Shown piece after piece: positions 22,527 through 34,905 of a DNA stretch of 64,000 bases (position 1 is the first letter of the stretch; every line of letters begins with the position of its first letter). Where the stretch lies: NCBI RefSeq assembly GCF_030052815.1, contig NC_079503.1, positions 43,194,735-43,258,734 on the forward strand. The letters run 5' to 3'. A model generated the notes under the pieces. That model ran no database searches. It was not told the origin of the DNA and saw nothing but the letters and a program-made list of their open reading frames with translations. The position numbers and the translations under genes are program-made. Source of the DNA: Hevea brasiliensis. Taxonomy: Eukaryota; Streptophyta; Magnoliopsida; Malpighiales; Euphorbiaceae.

Positions 22527-23318
22527 ATCTCCCACTAGCACTAGAGCCATTCATTACAATATCTTAGAGCCATCTTCTCAAGATGTCAGTTTAACTGAGT
22601 TTGTGACATAGCCTTCGTGAATGGATCAGCTGGATTTTCGGCTGATGCTATTTTCTGTATGGCTACATCGCCTCACCCAACTATCTCTCTAATAATGTGG
22701 TAGCACCTTTCTATGTGTTTAGATTTCCAGTGAGACCGAGGTTTCTTATCCTATATGACCGCTCTATTGTTGTCACAGCAGAGAGGAACTGCTGACTCAA
22801 TGGAAGGAACTACTGCAAATTCTGTCATGAACTTCTTTATCCAAATAGCCTCTTTTGTAGCATCTGATGCAGCAATATACTCAGTTTCTGTAGTGGAGTC
22901 GACAGTTGTACTCTGTTTGGAACTCTTCCAACTAACTGCACCTCCATTACAAATGAACACAAAACCAGAGGTAGACTTTCTATCATCGATATCTAATTAA
23001 AAATCAGAATCAATATAACCATCCAATTGTAGGTCGCCACCTCCATAAATCAAGAATAAATACTTAGTTCTTCTCAAGTACTTAAGGATATTCTTGACAG
23101 CTATCCAGTTTTCCAAACCTGGATTGGATTGAAACCTGCTAGTCAAACTAACAGCATATGCGATATCCGGCTTGGCACACAACATTGCATATATTAAACT
23201 TCCAATAGCCGAAGCATATGGAATCCTGACCATTTTGTCTCTTTTTTTAGGTGTCTCTGGAGACATCTCTTTAGAAAGATGGATACCATGTCTCACTGGT
23301 AACAATCCCCTCTTGGAA
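22527..23318 (-). pseudogene. pol: RNase H and RT C-terminus of copia unit M2
   Basis: Minus-strand continuation of the pol at 34911 after the chromovirus-like insertion. 23318-22997 gives the post-YVDD part of RT and the link to RNase H (H-L-S-K-E-M-S-P, I-P-Y-A-S-A-I-G-S-L). 22960-22751 gives the RNase H end (A-V-S-W-K-S-S-K-Q and [10 protein letters not shown]). A stop lies near 22996 between them. The 3' tail and polypurine tract (22527-22541) then meet the LTR. Confidence 0.85.
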
Positions 23319-26300
23319 TGTAACACCCTCACTGTATCCATTCCGTACATTGTACTATTCTGGTGACCGGTGTCCGTCTAGACAGCTAGAACATCTGGAA
23401 GAATATTTAAAATAAAGTGAGGAACCATAATTAACTCAAATATTAACAAGAAAAATATAGAAAAAAATTTTAGAAATAAAATACAACCAAGTTAAATGAG
23501 CCAGTGCCCTAGCGTGGGTAACCCAGTGGAAAGTTGCGGTCTTCGCAACTAGAAGCCCTAGACCTGGGAGAAAATTTATAAAATAATTTTTGGGACTCCA
23601 AAGAAGAGTCATTGAGGTTTCTATGGCATTAGAATACCAAGAAAAGGTTTAGAAAAAATTTTCGATCGGTACAGACAATTTTAGTTTGTTAAACCAAACG
23701 GAGGGCATTTTGGTCATTTCGTCTTCGGAGATGATTTTTGACCGACTTGTCCAGTAAAGTAAATAATTATTATGACATAAAATATGAATAAATATTGCAA
23801 AAAAATTGAATTGAAAATGAGTAGAAAAGAAAAGAAAAGAAAATGAAATAAAACTCAAATTATGACATCACATGATGTCATTAGTTAACTCTCCACCAAT
23901 CACAATTAAGCAAACTCATTAAAAAGGGATAAAATGAGTTAAAATTGAAAACACAATCTGCTATCCATCACCTTCTTCCCGTTAAAACACACCTCCCTCT
24001 CTCTTCCTCCTTTAAAGCATCACCTAAGCTCCATTTCTCACTCAACTACACCATAAAACCTCATAACCTCTTCATGAAAAATTGATTTTACACCTTGGGC
24101 AAGTTAGAGGCAGCAATTTGAAGAGGAAAAAGTGAAGGAAAAATTGAAGTTAGCTAAGGAAAAATTCAGCTCAAAGAGGTTAGTGCCATATTCTTTGCTT
24201 TTACAACTTTCTAAACATAAATTTAAGCTAAGTTAAGTTGAGAAATTGATAAAAATTGAATTAATGAGGTATAATTATGTTTGATGAAATTTGGCAGCCT
24301 TCACATGAGTTAGGGTTAGGAGAATTCTTTGATTTAAAGTAACATATTAGCTACCCCTAGTATAAATTGTATGATTAGTATAGCAAATTAGGGGTAAGAT
24401 TCATGAATTTGAGTCTTGGTCAATTAGGGTTAGGGTTTTGAAATTATATTTTAGTGGTGGATAAAAATGGACATAAACTAAAGTTGCAATGGTCAATTAG
24501 TAACCATTTGGCTATGTTTGATTGGGAAATGAAGTGATTTGTGCCATGGGAATTGAAGTTAGGTATGCTACCCTTGAGTGACCTGCAGGACTAAGTATGA
24601 GTCCAGCAGGTTTGGGCAGTTATAAATGGAGTTGTAGAGGTTTAATTAGTGCAAGGCCAATTGGACATCAAACTAGAAACATAATGGCACAACTTTGGTG
24701 AGGAAACCCTGCCCAAAAAACCAAACCAAGTGGACCTAAAAATTGCCCTAATCTGGGTGACTTGCATTCTGCCTGGGCAAAATGACTAAATGAACAGTGT
24801 TTATTCATTTGGTCATAACGCAGTGCAAAAAGTCCAATTGACCTGAAATTTTACCAAACAAAAGCTGAGACATAGATATAAAACTTTCATGAAGAGCACA
24901 AATCCAAATTTTGACCATAACCTAGTCAAATTGCCAACCAAATTTAGGTTACCAAATCTGGCAGAACCAGTTTTGCCCAGAATTTGGGAATCTGTCCAAT
25001 CCGGCCAGTTATGGTGTTTAGGCCATAACTTGAGCTACAAAACTCCAAATGGAGTGATTCAAAAAAAGAAATGTAACTAGACACAATAAAGAACAACTTT
25101 CATGAAGACAATTTTACCAAATTCCTACTGTACAAATGACCAATAGAACAGTAAACATGAGGTTTGAAATCTGAAAATTGCGAATAACTAACACAAAGCT
25201 TTGAAATGGAATTGGCAACCAATGCCAACAACTTTGGAATGAAAAATGTGTTATGTTGGCGATATTTGAACCAATATACCTATTATCTATGAAAAAGTCA
25301 ACATTTTAGTTGACTAATGAAATGAATAGTAAACTTACATATAAAGTACAAATATTTAACAAATGACTTTGTATTATGCCCTAGTAGGCCTAATGTGATT
25401 GGTTTGAATAGGTTGGCATGCCAATAGGGTTCTAATAGCAGTACTGCGTATGATGTATGGCTTCATTGCCATTCTGTGATGATAGCCTATGGCTATACTG
25501 ATTATGATGTTATACTTGGCTTTATGCCTTATTGCTTTTATGGATTATTAGCCATTCTGTTTGCATACCGGGAGACACATTGTGACCGATGGTGTGACGG
25601 CCCGAGGTACCTAGGACCCAGTGCTAGTTTACCCGTTTATCCAGTCCTGTTAATTTGTATAGGTTACTTGGGCATGGAAAAGTATAATTATAATTGAACT
25701 GATTATTAAAGAAAATATGGAAATTAAATATTAAGATAAAGATAAAGAATGATTACAAAAAAAATAAATGAGCTCAAAATCATCAAGAAAACGATTAACA
25801 AAATGCTAGAAGGAGTTAATATCATAAAATGTAATTAGCCCTCTACTAAACAATAAGTTAGTAATTATTTTTTTTATGAACATAATAATTAGGAAATTAT
25901 TATTTTTATTTGCATATTATATTTTCTTGTATTATTGGCACCACTAAGCTTTATGCTTAGTGCGTCGCTTTTGCAATGCGTAGGTACTGAAGATTTGGAC
26001 AGAGGGCTTAGTAGACCACAGATTGGTTAAGGCCATTCACAGTTCTGCATAGTGTCCGTGTCACCTCACAGACTACAGTGCATTGGTAGAACACTAGGTC
26101 TCATTTTGTATTTTGTGATTTTTATAAGTTTTGTAATTAAACTCGTATTTATCATGTATATTTGAAACAAATGTAATATAATTTTGTATTAATGTAAGTA
26201 TTTGTAACTTGTGATTATAAATAACATATGAGAATTTATTTATGATTTGAGCATGATGATGATGTGAAATGAATGAATGACAAATGGAGGAATTGTTAAG

Positions 26301-26614
26301 AAATTGTCGTAAATTGATGTGATACAAATGGAGTTTGAGAATGATTGGAAATTATTGGAAGTGTTTTTCACAGTTTCCGAAGAACTGTTTTATCTGTTTT
26401 TAGCTGGTACTCCGCCGAATTTTCTATAAAATTTTCGGAACCCCAAATGAATTTATAGTTTTAATAAATGAGTTAAATTTCACAAATTGCACTTCATATC
26501 CATGAAGAAATAAATTAAGGAAGAATAAAAATGATTCAAATAAAATATGGTGTTCTAGTACACTGTGTGGCATATCTTACTCGGCTATACAGTAGACGGG
26601 TAAGGGGTGTCACA
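23319..26614 (+). repeat. Left LTR of the pol-less gypsy element (3296 bp)
   Basis: In the first 280 bases I count about 18 differences from the right LTR, so the pair is diverged but clearly one family. It contains the ~105-bp module array (24814, 24916, 25024). Short open frames in it are also present in the right LTR but match nothing known. Confidence 0.95.
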
Positions 26615-26619
26615 TTTAG

Positions 26620-26631
26620 TGTTATCAGAGC
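26620..26631 (+). promoter_or_regulatory. Primer binding site, initiator tRNA-Met type
   Basis: TGTTATCAGAGC, one base from the canonical TGGTATCAGAGC, five bases after the LTR end. Confidence 0.75.
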
Positions 26632-26740
26632 ACGGTTTAAGCATTTTTGGGTCTAGATAGAGTCCATACCATGCATTGCATTTGCAAGAGTTGAGGTGAC
26701 ACTAATGCAGATCTGTTTGTCTTTGCTATTTTGATTAGGA

Positions 26741-29700
26741 TATGGATCCCACGTCACAGAGAGCACTAAATGAGGAAGTGGAGAGTCGTGCTCCACTGCG
26801 GTGAGGCGGGGGCGAGAAAGCGCTCCACCGGCATCAACGATTGCACGGATTGTAACACCCCTATGTTCGGTAGTGCGTTCTACTGTTCTGGTGACCAGTG
26901 TCTGTCCGGACAGCTAGAATACCTAGAACTACATTTAAATGTTAATGCAGAGACATAAAATAATGAAATACAAGAAAGGAAAATACAAGAAAAACAAAGG
27001 AAAAATAATAACAATGAAATGTAATCAAGTTAAACGAGCCGAAAACTATAGCGTGGGCCATTGACTAGCCTTGGACTGCAGGGAACCATGAAAAATATTT
27101 TTGGGACTTAAATAAACATCTATTGAAGTATGAATGACATTAAAAATGTCAAAGAAAAATTAAATAATTAGTACAAAGAAAAATGAAAAATCGAGAAAAC
27201 GACAAAACTCGGTATTAACGAAAAATCGGGAATGCAACCCGAATATGGGCATTGTGGTCATTTGACATCCCGAGTGGCCTTTTGACCTAAATTTCCATTA
27301 AAAATAATTGGTAATAAACTTTAAAAATATCATGAAAATTAAAATGGTGGTCCATAATTTAAATAGTGAAAGGAAAAAGGTTAAATGTGGGAATTATGGA
27401 AAATTTGATTAAACTAATATTAAAACTTCATTAGTGCTCCACTAACATCACCTAAGTGGACTTTTAATCAACCTTTGGACAGAAAATTCTATCATCTTCA
27501 ACCTTGGACAACTAGCCGAAACCTCCTTGAGAGAAAAACCTCTATGGCCGAGCTTGAAGGAGCTTCATGAAACCAACCTTAAGCCACCATTTCCACTAGG
27601 TTCCTTCACTAAACCTTACCTACATACCTTGGGAAGCATACTTGGAGCAAGAAAGATAAGTTTTGGTGAGGTTTTGAAGAAGTCCTAAAGAGGTAAGTGT
27701 GCATTTTTCAATCTTTCTTCGTTAAACTTTTAGTGGATGTTGTGGGTAGTTGATTTATGGAAGAATTTTTTTATGTTTGATGAATTAATGGTGAAACACC
27801 ATTTCAGTAGCCATGGGAACTCACCATGTGTAGCTTTTTTTCACTTGTAAATGGTTGTTTAAGATGTTGATGTAAGTTTTTATGTGTATAGAAATGATTT
27901 AGACAATGTGTACTAAGTGTATGTGTGATAGTGCACTTGATTTTGGAAGCTTAAAAGCAAATTTAAAGGAGATGTGTTCATGAGGTGATTCGGCAACCTT
28001 AAAGTTTAGTTAGAAATGTGTTGTTTCATGGTTTGATTTATTGAATTATGTTGCTTATGGTGGCAGCATGTGTATGTGAATAATTGTTTGGATTTGGACA
28101 TGTAAATGAGGTATGTTCATGTGGTTAAATTATTGTAATTGGACTTTGAAAATTCTGAGTTATAATGTGTATATTGAGAATGGTTACAAGCTATCCAAAA
28201 TGACCAAAATGTGTTGTTATGTATGTTAATGTTATGGTACAAACCAGAATTAGCATGAAAGGATTAGCTTGGCAAGTATAGAATGTGTAATTGGTATGTG
28301 ATGAAGAGTGTGTAGCAGGGCAGTGTATGTTTTAGCTTAGAACCTTAAGAGTGTGACTCCAATTTGTATGAGGCTAATTGGAGGTGAAACTAGGCACAAA
28401 ATGTGCCAACTTTCATGAAGGAAGCTTACCTAAATTCTGCCTAGAAGGTGACTTAAAAAATGACCAAATCCGGATTAGTGACTTGAAAGCCTGAAAATTG
28501 ACAATTTGAGCAACAGTTAGTGTTTTGACCATAACTTACTCAAAACAGGACTAATTGACCTGAAATTTTTACCATGAATATTTTAGACATATATCTACAA
28601 TTCTTATGAAGACACTAAAGCCTAGAAATGACCAGAACCAAGCAACTAGCTTGCACAATTTCAGGTACCAAAACTGGCCGAACCAAAAGTGACCTAAAAA
28701 TGACCTAAAGTTACCATTTTGGTGCATTCTGTCCAGCATTGGTAAATTGACCATAACTTGGTCTACACAACTCAGAATGACCTGAAATTTTGCCCTGCGA
28801 GCAATAAGACATAGGCCTACAAGTTTGTAGTTTGGACCGGAACCAGAAAACTGAGGGAACTAGGTCGTCCGGCTAGATCAAAATAGTATACCGAAATTTG
28901 GTAAATTGCAATAAAATGCAATACACTTGGAAATGAAATTGGTAACATATACCAACACTAAAGGGCTATAAAATGTGACATATTGGTAACATTAAACCTA
29001 TTTCACCTAGAGTGCATCGAGGGTCAAGATTTTAGGTTGACTAAGGAAAATAACATAATTCAATAAATTAATTATTAAGCCTTATTATTAGAGACAGTTT
29101 AAATGAGTACTGAAACACTTCAAATTATATGTTTCAGTTAGCAAAGACTCAGGGAAGGAGAAGGAAAAACTAAGTCAGGGCCAAGAGATTACTCTTCAGA
29201 GGTTTGTGCACAACAATTATTTCTTTTGAATTTTCAATTGAAATGAATTATGACAATTTATCTGTTATTGTTTAAATTGTGAAAATTGGTTTGAATGATA
29301 TTTGATGGATACTTATTGCTTGAAAAACATTGTAAATGGTTTGAAACCACAGCTATCATGTATATTGATTGAATTTCTCGCTAGCTTGTCTAGTGGGATG
29401 AATTAACTTTGAATTCCCTCTCTGGCTGAAGTGTTGAGGTGTGTGCCTGTTGAGGACGAATAGGATGAGTACTCATATTATTGCTAGCTAGCTATGTTAT
29501 TCCTCACTAGCCATCGGTTTTTGGGACGAATTGGACTTTGAAACATGATTAAGCTGTGTGTATGATTTATTGATATTTATTGTGATATTGTGAAATGGAG
29601 TTTAATTCTTTATGACATTCACTGTCTTTGAATTTAACTATGGCTTTAAGTATCCACTATTTATATGACTTATGATTTATGATTTAAAGTTGCATTTTGT

Positions 29701-31560
29701 TAATGTTGTGCACCACTGAGACATTGGCTCAACGATAGCTTTTCATTGCTGTCGCAGGTAGATAGACTGACAGGGCAGCAGACTAGGCTGCTAGTGGTAC
29801 ATTGAGAGTTCATCGGGTATATTGAGTATACCATATTTTGCATTTTGTATTGTAATGTATGTTCACTGTATGTATATATTGTTCTTGGTTTTGAGCAGCT
29901 GTAAATTAAAATTGTACATTAAAATTGTATATTAAAGTTGTAAACTAAATTTGTAAATTATTTTAGCTTGTAAATATTGTGATATATTTCTTTATCTCAG
30001 CTTTTGAAAACACTGGAAAATTATTGTGGATTTGAGTTGGCAATTGTTGAGAAACTTATTGTGTTGATTGGATATTGGAGTTTGGGGATTGAACAAAATA
30101 TTGGAAGTGCTTTTTTACAGGTTTTTGAAGAACTGTTTTATTCAAAATACAGATGGCACTCTGCTAAAATTTTTACAGAAATTATTAATACTTCAAATGT
30201 GTTATCTAGTTTCACTTCAGTTAAAAATTTTTTTTAACACCTGTAAATAGTGCTCACTACTGTAAAAAGAAGTAAGAAAAGGTTTAAAATCCCTTGTAGT
30301 GTATTTAATGGGTTATCAGTAGACAAAGTTGGTAATTCATTAGGTATACTATGGGATCATGTTATGCTTTACGGAGGAGTAGGGTGTGACATGCACAGCC
30401 TCTGCTAGCTATGTTTCAGCAAATAGCTGAATTCTTCAGACAGATGGCTGGGGTAATGCCACCACGACCACCACCTCCACAGCAGAAATGACATCTAGAA
30501 AGGCTGAGAAAATTTGGGGCTGTGGATTTTATTGGTAAGAAAGAAGATGACTCGGTGGTAGCTGAGAATTGGCTAGACCACACCATAAGGGTATTGAAGT
30601 AATTGCATTGCACCCCAGAGCAAAACTTGGAGGGTGCTGTGTCCCTACTTCAAGATGATGCCTATCAGTGGTGGGACACTATATCTAGTGAGGTCCAACC
30701 AGAGTTGATAACTTGGGATTTCTTCCTTGCTAAATTTAAGAAGAAGTACGTGGGAAGTGTGTACCTAGAAGACAGGAGGAGAGAATTTATTAATCTAAGG
30801 CAGAGACAGCTATCAGTAGCGGAGTATGAGAAGGAGTTTATCAGACTAAGCCGTTACGAAAGAGAGATAGTCCCCACAGAAGTAGAGAGGTGTAGAAGGT
30901 TTGAAGATGGGCTAAATGACAACATTAAAATAATGATCACTACCTTGGGGATTACGAACTTCATAAAAGTAGTTAAAGCCATATTGAAAGTGGAAAGGGT
31001 CAGGGTAAGTGAATAGAATAGGAAAGATAAGCAGCATAAGAGGGAATTTAGACAAGGACAGTCAAGTATACCGACTGATAGTAAGAAGTTTAAGGGTTCT
31101 GGTTCACAAGATTAGGCATAGGGCTAGAGAGGCCAGATTGGGATATCTATAGCTAGCTCCCCAGGCATAGTAACAAAGGGATTTGCCCCAGTGCTTAAAT
31201 GTATGCACTGTGGTAGGAGACACAGAGGAGAGTGTCGACTGTTAACTAGAGAGTGTTTCAAGTATGGGGCTACGGATCATTTCATACGAGATTGCCCTCA
31301 GAAGAGTGGTTTGATAGCTCCAGTAAAAGTTGATAGACCTACCCCTACAGTTCAAAGGGGTAAAAGATCGGGTAGAGTAGAAACGGCTGACATTTCATAG
31401 AAGATTGTTTCTGAGACAGTTGAAAGGCCCGAAGTCAGGGTGGCACCAAAGGTGTATGCTATGGAAGCTCAGGAAGGGCCAAACCTAGACACTGATGAGG
31501 CGATACAAGGAAGTGAAGAAACAACGACGTAGCAACTCCACGATTACTTAAGTCAGGTAA
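26741..31560 (+). pseudogene. gag: Chromovirus-type gag, interrupted by a solo LTR and several stops
   Basis: The ATG at 26741 (M-D-P-T-S-Q-R-A-L-N) opens the N-terminus, then a frameshift and stop occur near 26800. At 26846 a solo LTR interrupts it, and the frame resumes at 30392 without loss. Stops follow near 30488 and 30599. The open stretch 30603-31016 holds the retrotransposon gag core (A-Y-Q-W-W-D-T-I, W-D-F-F-L-A-K-F-K-K-K-Y). 31191-31400 has C-M-H-C-G-R-R-H-R-G-E-C and a second knuckle C-F-K-Y-G-A-T-D-H-F-I-R-D-C, in which the second Cys has become Tyr. After V-Y-A-M-E-A-Q-E, which marks the start of protease in relatives, the sequence goes straight to the end of pol. Confidence 0.85.
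26842..30396 (+). mobile_element. Solo LTR (26851-30391) of a related gypsy family inside gag
   Basis: Starts TGTAACACCCC at 26851 and ends GGGTGTGACA at 30391 (3541 bp). TGCAC occurs at 26842-26846 and again at 30392-30396, which I read as the target duplication. Four bases, GGAT, lie between the left TGCAC and the LTR. Cutting out everything from 26847 to 30396 keeps the gag frame, which supports this site. No primer site or internal region is present. It is distinct from the host element's own LTRs but shares ends and the module repeat; relatives lie at 58381-61170 and 61430-64000. Confidence 0.8.
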
Positions 31561-31583
31561 ATTTCGAGGACGAAATTTAAATT

Positions 31584-31596
31584 AGAGGGGAAGAAT
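31584..31596 (+). promoter_or_regulatory. Polypurine tract of the pol-less gypsy element
   Basis: AGAGGGGAAGAAT directly before the right LTR, as in Tekay-type chromoviruses. Confidence 0.85.
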
Positions 31597-34500
31597 TGTA
31601 ACACCCTCATTGTATCCATTCCGTACATTTTACTGTTCTGGTGACCGGTGTCGGTCCGAACAGCTAGAACATCTGGAAAAATATTTAAACTAAAGTGAGG
31701 AACCATAATTAACTCAAATGTTAATAAGAAAAATGTAGAAAAAAATTTTAGAAATAAAATACAACCAAGTTAAATGAGCCGGTGCCCTAGCGATGGGTAA
31801 CCCAGTGGGAAGTTGCGGTCTTTGCAACTAGAAGCCCTACACCCGGGAGAAAATTCATAAAATAATTTTTGGGACTCCAGAGAAGAGTCATTGAGGTTTC
31901 TATAGCATTAGAATGCCAAGAAAAGGTTTAGAAAATTTTTTCAATTGGTACAGACAATTTTAGTCTGTTAAGCCCAACGGAGGGCATTTTGGTCATTTCA
32001 TCTTCAGAGATAATTTTTGACCGACTTGTCTAGTTAAGTAAATAATTATTATGACATAAAATATGAATAAATATTGCTAAAAAATTAAATTGAAAATGAG
32101 TAGAAAAGAAAAGAAAAGAAAATAAAATGAAATAAAACTCAAATTATGACATCATATGATGTCATTAGTTAACTCTCCACCAATCACAATTAAGCAAACT
32201 CATTAAAAAGGGATAAAATGAGTTAAAATTGAAAACAAAATCTGCTATCCATCACCTTTTTCCCGTTAAAACACACCTCCCTCTCTCTTCCTCCATTAAA
32301 GCATCACCTAAGCTCCATTTCTCACTCAACTACACCATAAAACCTCATAACCTCTTCATGAAAAATTAATCTTACACCTTGGGCAAGTTAGAGGCAGCAA
32401 TTTGAAGAGGAAAAATTGAAGGAAAAATTGAAGTTAGCTAAGGAAAAATTCTGCTCAAAGAGGTTAGTGCCATATTCTTTGCTTTTACATCTTTCTAAAC
32501 ATGAATTTCAGTTAAGTTGAGAATTTGATAAAAATTGAATTAATGAGGCATGATTATGTTCCATGAAATTTTGGCAGCCTTGACATGAGTTAGGGTTAGG
32601 ATAATTCTTTGATTTAAAGTGACATATTAGCTGCCCCTAGTATAAATTATATGATTAGTATAGCAAATTAGGGGTAAGATGCATGAATTGGAGTCTTGGT
32701 CAATTAGGGTTAGGGTTTTGAAATTTAATTTTAGTGGTGGATGAAAATGGACATAAACTAAAGTTATAATGGTCAATTAGTGACCATTTGGCTATGTTTG
32801 ATTAGGAAATGAAGTGATTTGTGCCATGGGAATTGAAGTTAGGTATGCTGCCCTTGAGTGACTTGTAGAACTGAGTATGAGTCCAACAGGTTTGGGCAGT
32901 TATAAATGGAGTTGTAGAGGTTCAATTGGTGCAAGGCCAATTGGACATGAAACTAGACACATAATGGCACCACTTTAGTGAAGAAACGCTGCCCAGAAAA
33001 CCAAACCAAATGGACCTAAAAATTGCCCTAATCTGGGTGACTTGCATTCTGCCTGGGTAAAATGACCAAATGAATAGTATTTATTCATTTAGTCATAATG
33101 CAGTGTAGAAAGGTCCAATTGACTTGAAATTTTACCAGACAAAAGATGAGACATAGATCTAAAACGTTCATGAAGAACACAAATCCAAATTCTGATCATA
33201 ACCTAGTCAAATTGCCAACCAAACTTAGGTTACCAAATATGGTAGAACTTGTTTTGCCCAGAATTTTGGATTCTGTCCAATCCGGCCAGTTATGGTTTTT
33301 AGGCCATAACTTGAGTTACAAAACTCCAAATGGAGTGATTCAAAAAAAGAAATGTAACTAAACACAATAAAGAACAACTTTTATGATGACAATTTTGCCA
33401 AATTCCTACTGTACAAATGACCAATGGAATAGTAAACATGAGGCTTGAAATCTGAAAATTGTGAATAACTAACACTAAGCTTTGAAATGGAATTGGCAAC
33501 CAATGCCAACAACTTTGGATTGCAAAATGTGATATGTTGGTGATATTTGAACCAATATATCTATTATCTATGAAAAAGTCAGCATTTTAGTTGACTAATG
33601 AAATGACTTGTAACTTTACATATAAAGTACAAATATTCAAGAAATGACTTTGTAATATTCCCTAGTAGGCCTAATGTAATTGGTTTGGATAGGTTGGCAT
33701 GCCAATAGGGTTCTGATAGCAGTACTGCATATGATGTATGGCTTCATTACCATTTTGTGATGATAGCCTATGGCTATACTGATTATGATGTTATACTTGG
33801 CTTTATGCCTTATTGCTTTTATGGCTTATTAGCCATTCTGTTTGCACACTGGGAGACACATTGTGACCAATGGTGTGACGACCTGAGGTACCTAGGACCC
33901 AATGCTAGTTTACCCGTTTATCCAGTCCGGTCAATTTGTATAGGTTACTTGGGCATGGAAAAGTATAATTGTAATTGAACTGATTATTAAAGAAAATACG
34001 TAAATTAAATATTAAGATAAAGATCAAGAATGATTACAAAAAAATAAATAAGCTCAAAATCATTAAGAAAACGATTAACAAAATGCTAGAAGGAGTTAAT
34101 ATCATAAAATGTAATTAGCCCTCGACTAAACAATAAGTTAGTAATTATTTTTTTTTTATGAACATAATAATTAGGAAATTATTATTTTTATTTGCATATT
34201 ATATTTTCTTATATTATTGGCACCACTAAGCTTTATGCTTAGCGCGTCGCTTTTGCAATGCGTAGGTACTGAAGATTTGGACAGAGGGCTTAGTAGACCA
34301 CAGATTGGTTAAGGCCGTTCACAGTTCTGCATAGTGTCCGTGTCACCTCACAGACTACAGTGCATTGGTAGAACACTAGGTCCCATTTTGTGTTTTGTGA
34401 TTTTTGTAAGTTTTGTAATTAAACTCTTATTTATCATGTATATTTGAAACAATTGTAATATAATTTTGTATTAATGTAAGTATTTGTAACTTGTGATTAT

Positions 34501-34905
34501 AAATAACATATGAGAATTTATTTATGATTTGAGCATGATGATGATGTGAAATGAATGAATGACAAATGGAGGAATTGTTAAGAAATTGTCGTAAATTGAT
34601 GTGATACAAATGGACTTTGAGAATGACTGGAAATTATTGGAAGTGCTTTTCACAGTTTCTGAAGAACTGTTTTATCCATTTTTAGCCGGTACTCCGCCAG
34701 ATTTTCTATAAAATTTTCGGAACCCCAAATGAATTTATAATTTTAATAAATGAATTAAATGAGTTAAATTTCACAAATTGCACTTCATATCCATGAAGAA
34801 ATAAATTAAGGAAGAATAAAAATGATTGAAATAAAATATGGTGTTCTGGTACACTGTGTGGCAAATGTTACTCGGCTATACAGTAGACGGGTAAGGGGTG
34901 TCACA
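31597..34905 (+). repeat. Right LTR of the pol-less gypsy element (3309 bp)
   Basis: Aligns end to end with 23319-26614. It is followed by duplication TGGAA and then by the interrupted M2 pol. Module copies lie at 33094, 33197 and 33305. Confidence 0.95.

Larger units (their letters stand above)
23319..34905 (+). mobile_element. Pol-less chromovirus-like (Tekay/Del-type) gypsy element with two full LTRs
   Basis: Two direct LTRs (23319-26614, 31597-34905) start TGTAACACCC and end GGGTGTCACA. TGGAA flanks both sides (23314-23318 and 34906-34910). A primer site follows the left LTR and a polypurine tract precedes the right one. Without the nested solo LTR the internal region is only about 1.4 kb and holds gag alone; nothing resembling RT, RNase H or integrase is present. 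The final codons before the tract (V-N-F-E-D-E-I) are those that close pol in Tekay elements, so an internal deletion joined gag to the end of pol. It would need proteins from another element to move. It splits the RT of copia unit M2. Confidence 0.9.

Noticed and set aside
25476..25697. A 73-codon ORF (M-M-I-A-Y-G-Y-T-D-Y-D) present in both LTRs of the pol-less gypsy element (also 33757-33978).
   Set aside because: It is in the middle of LTRs, with no known domain. Two copies from one element are not independent evidence of selection.
26620..26631. tRNA gene fragments at TATCAGAGC words (also 39843 and 49762).
   Set aside because: These are primer binding sites next to LTR ends; no cloverleaf is present.
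30004..30250. ORFs of 60-77 codons near the end of the gypsy solo LTR.
   Set aside because: LTR sequence without domain; not open in the related LTRs at 58,381 and 61,430.
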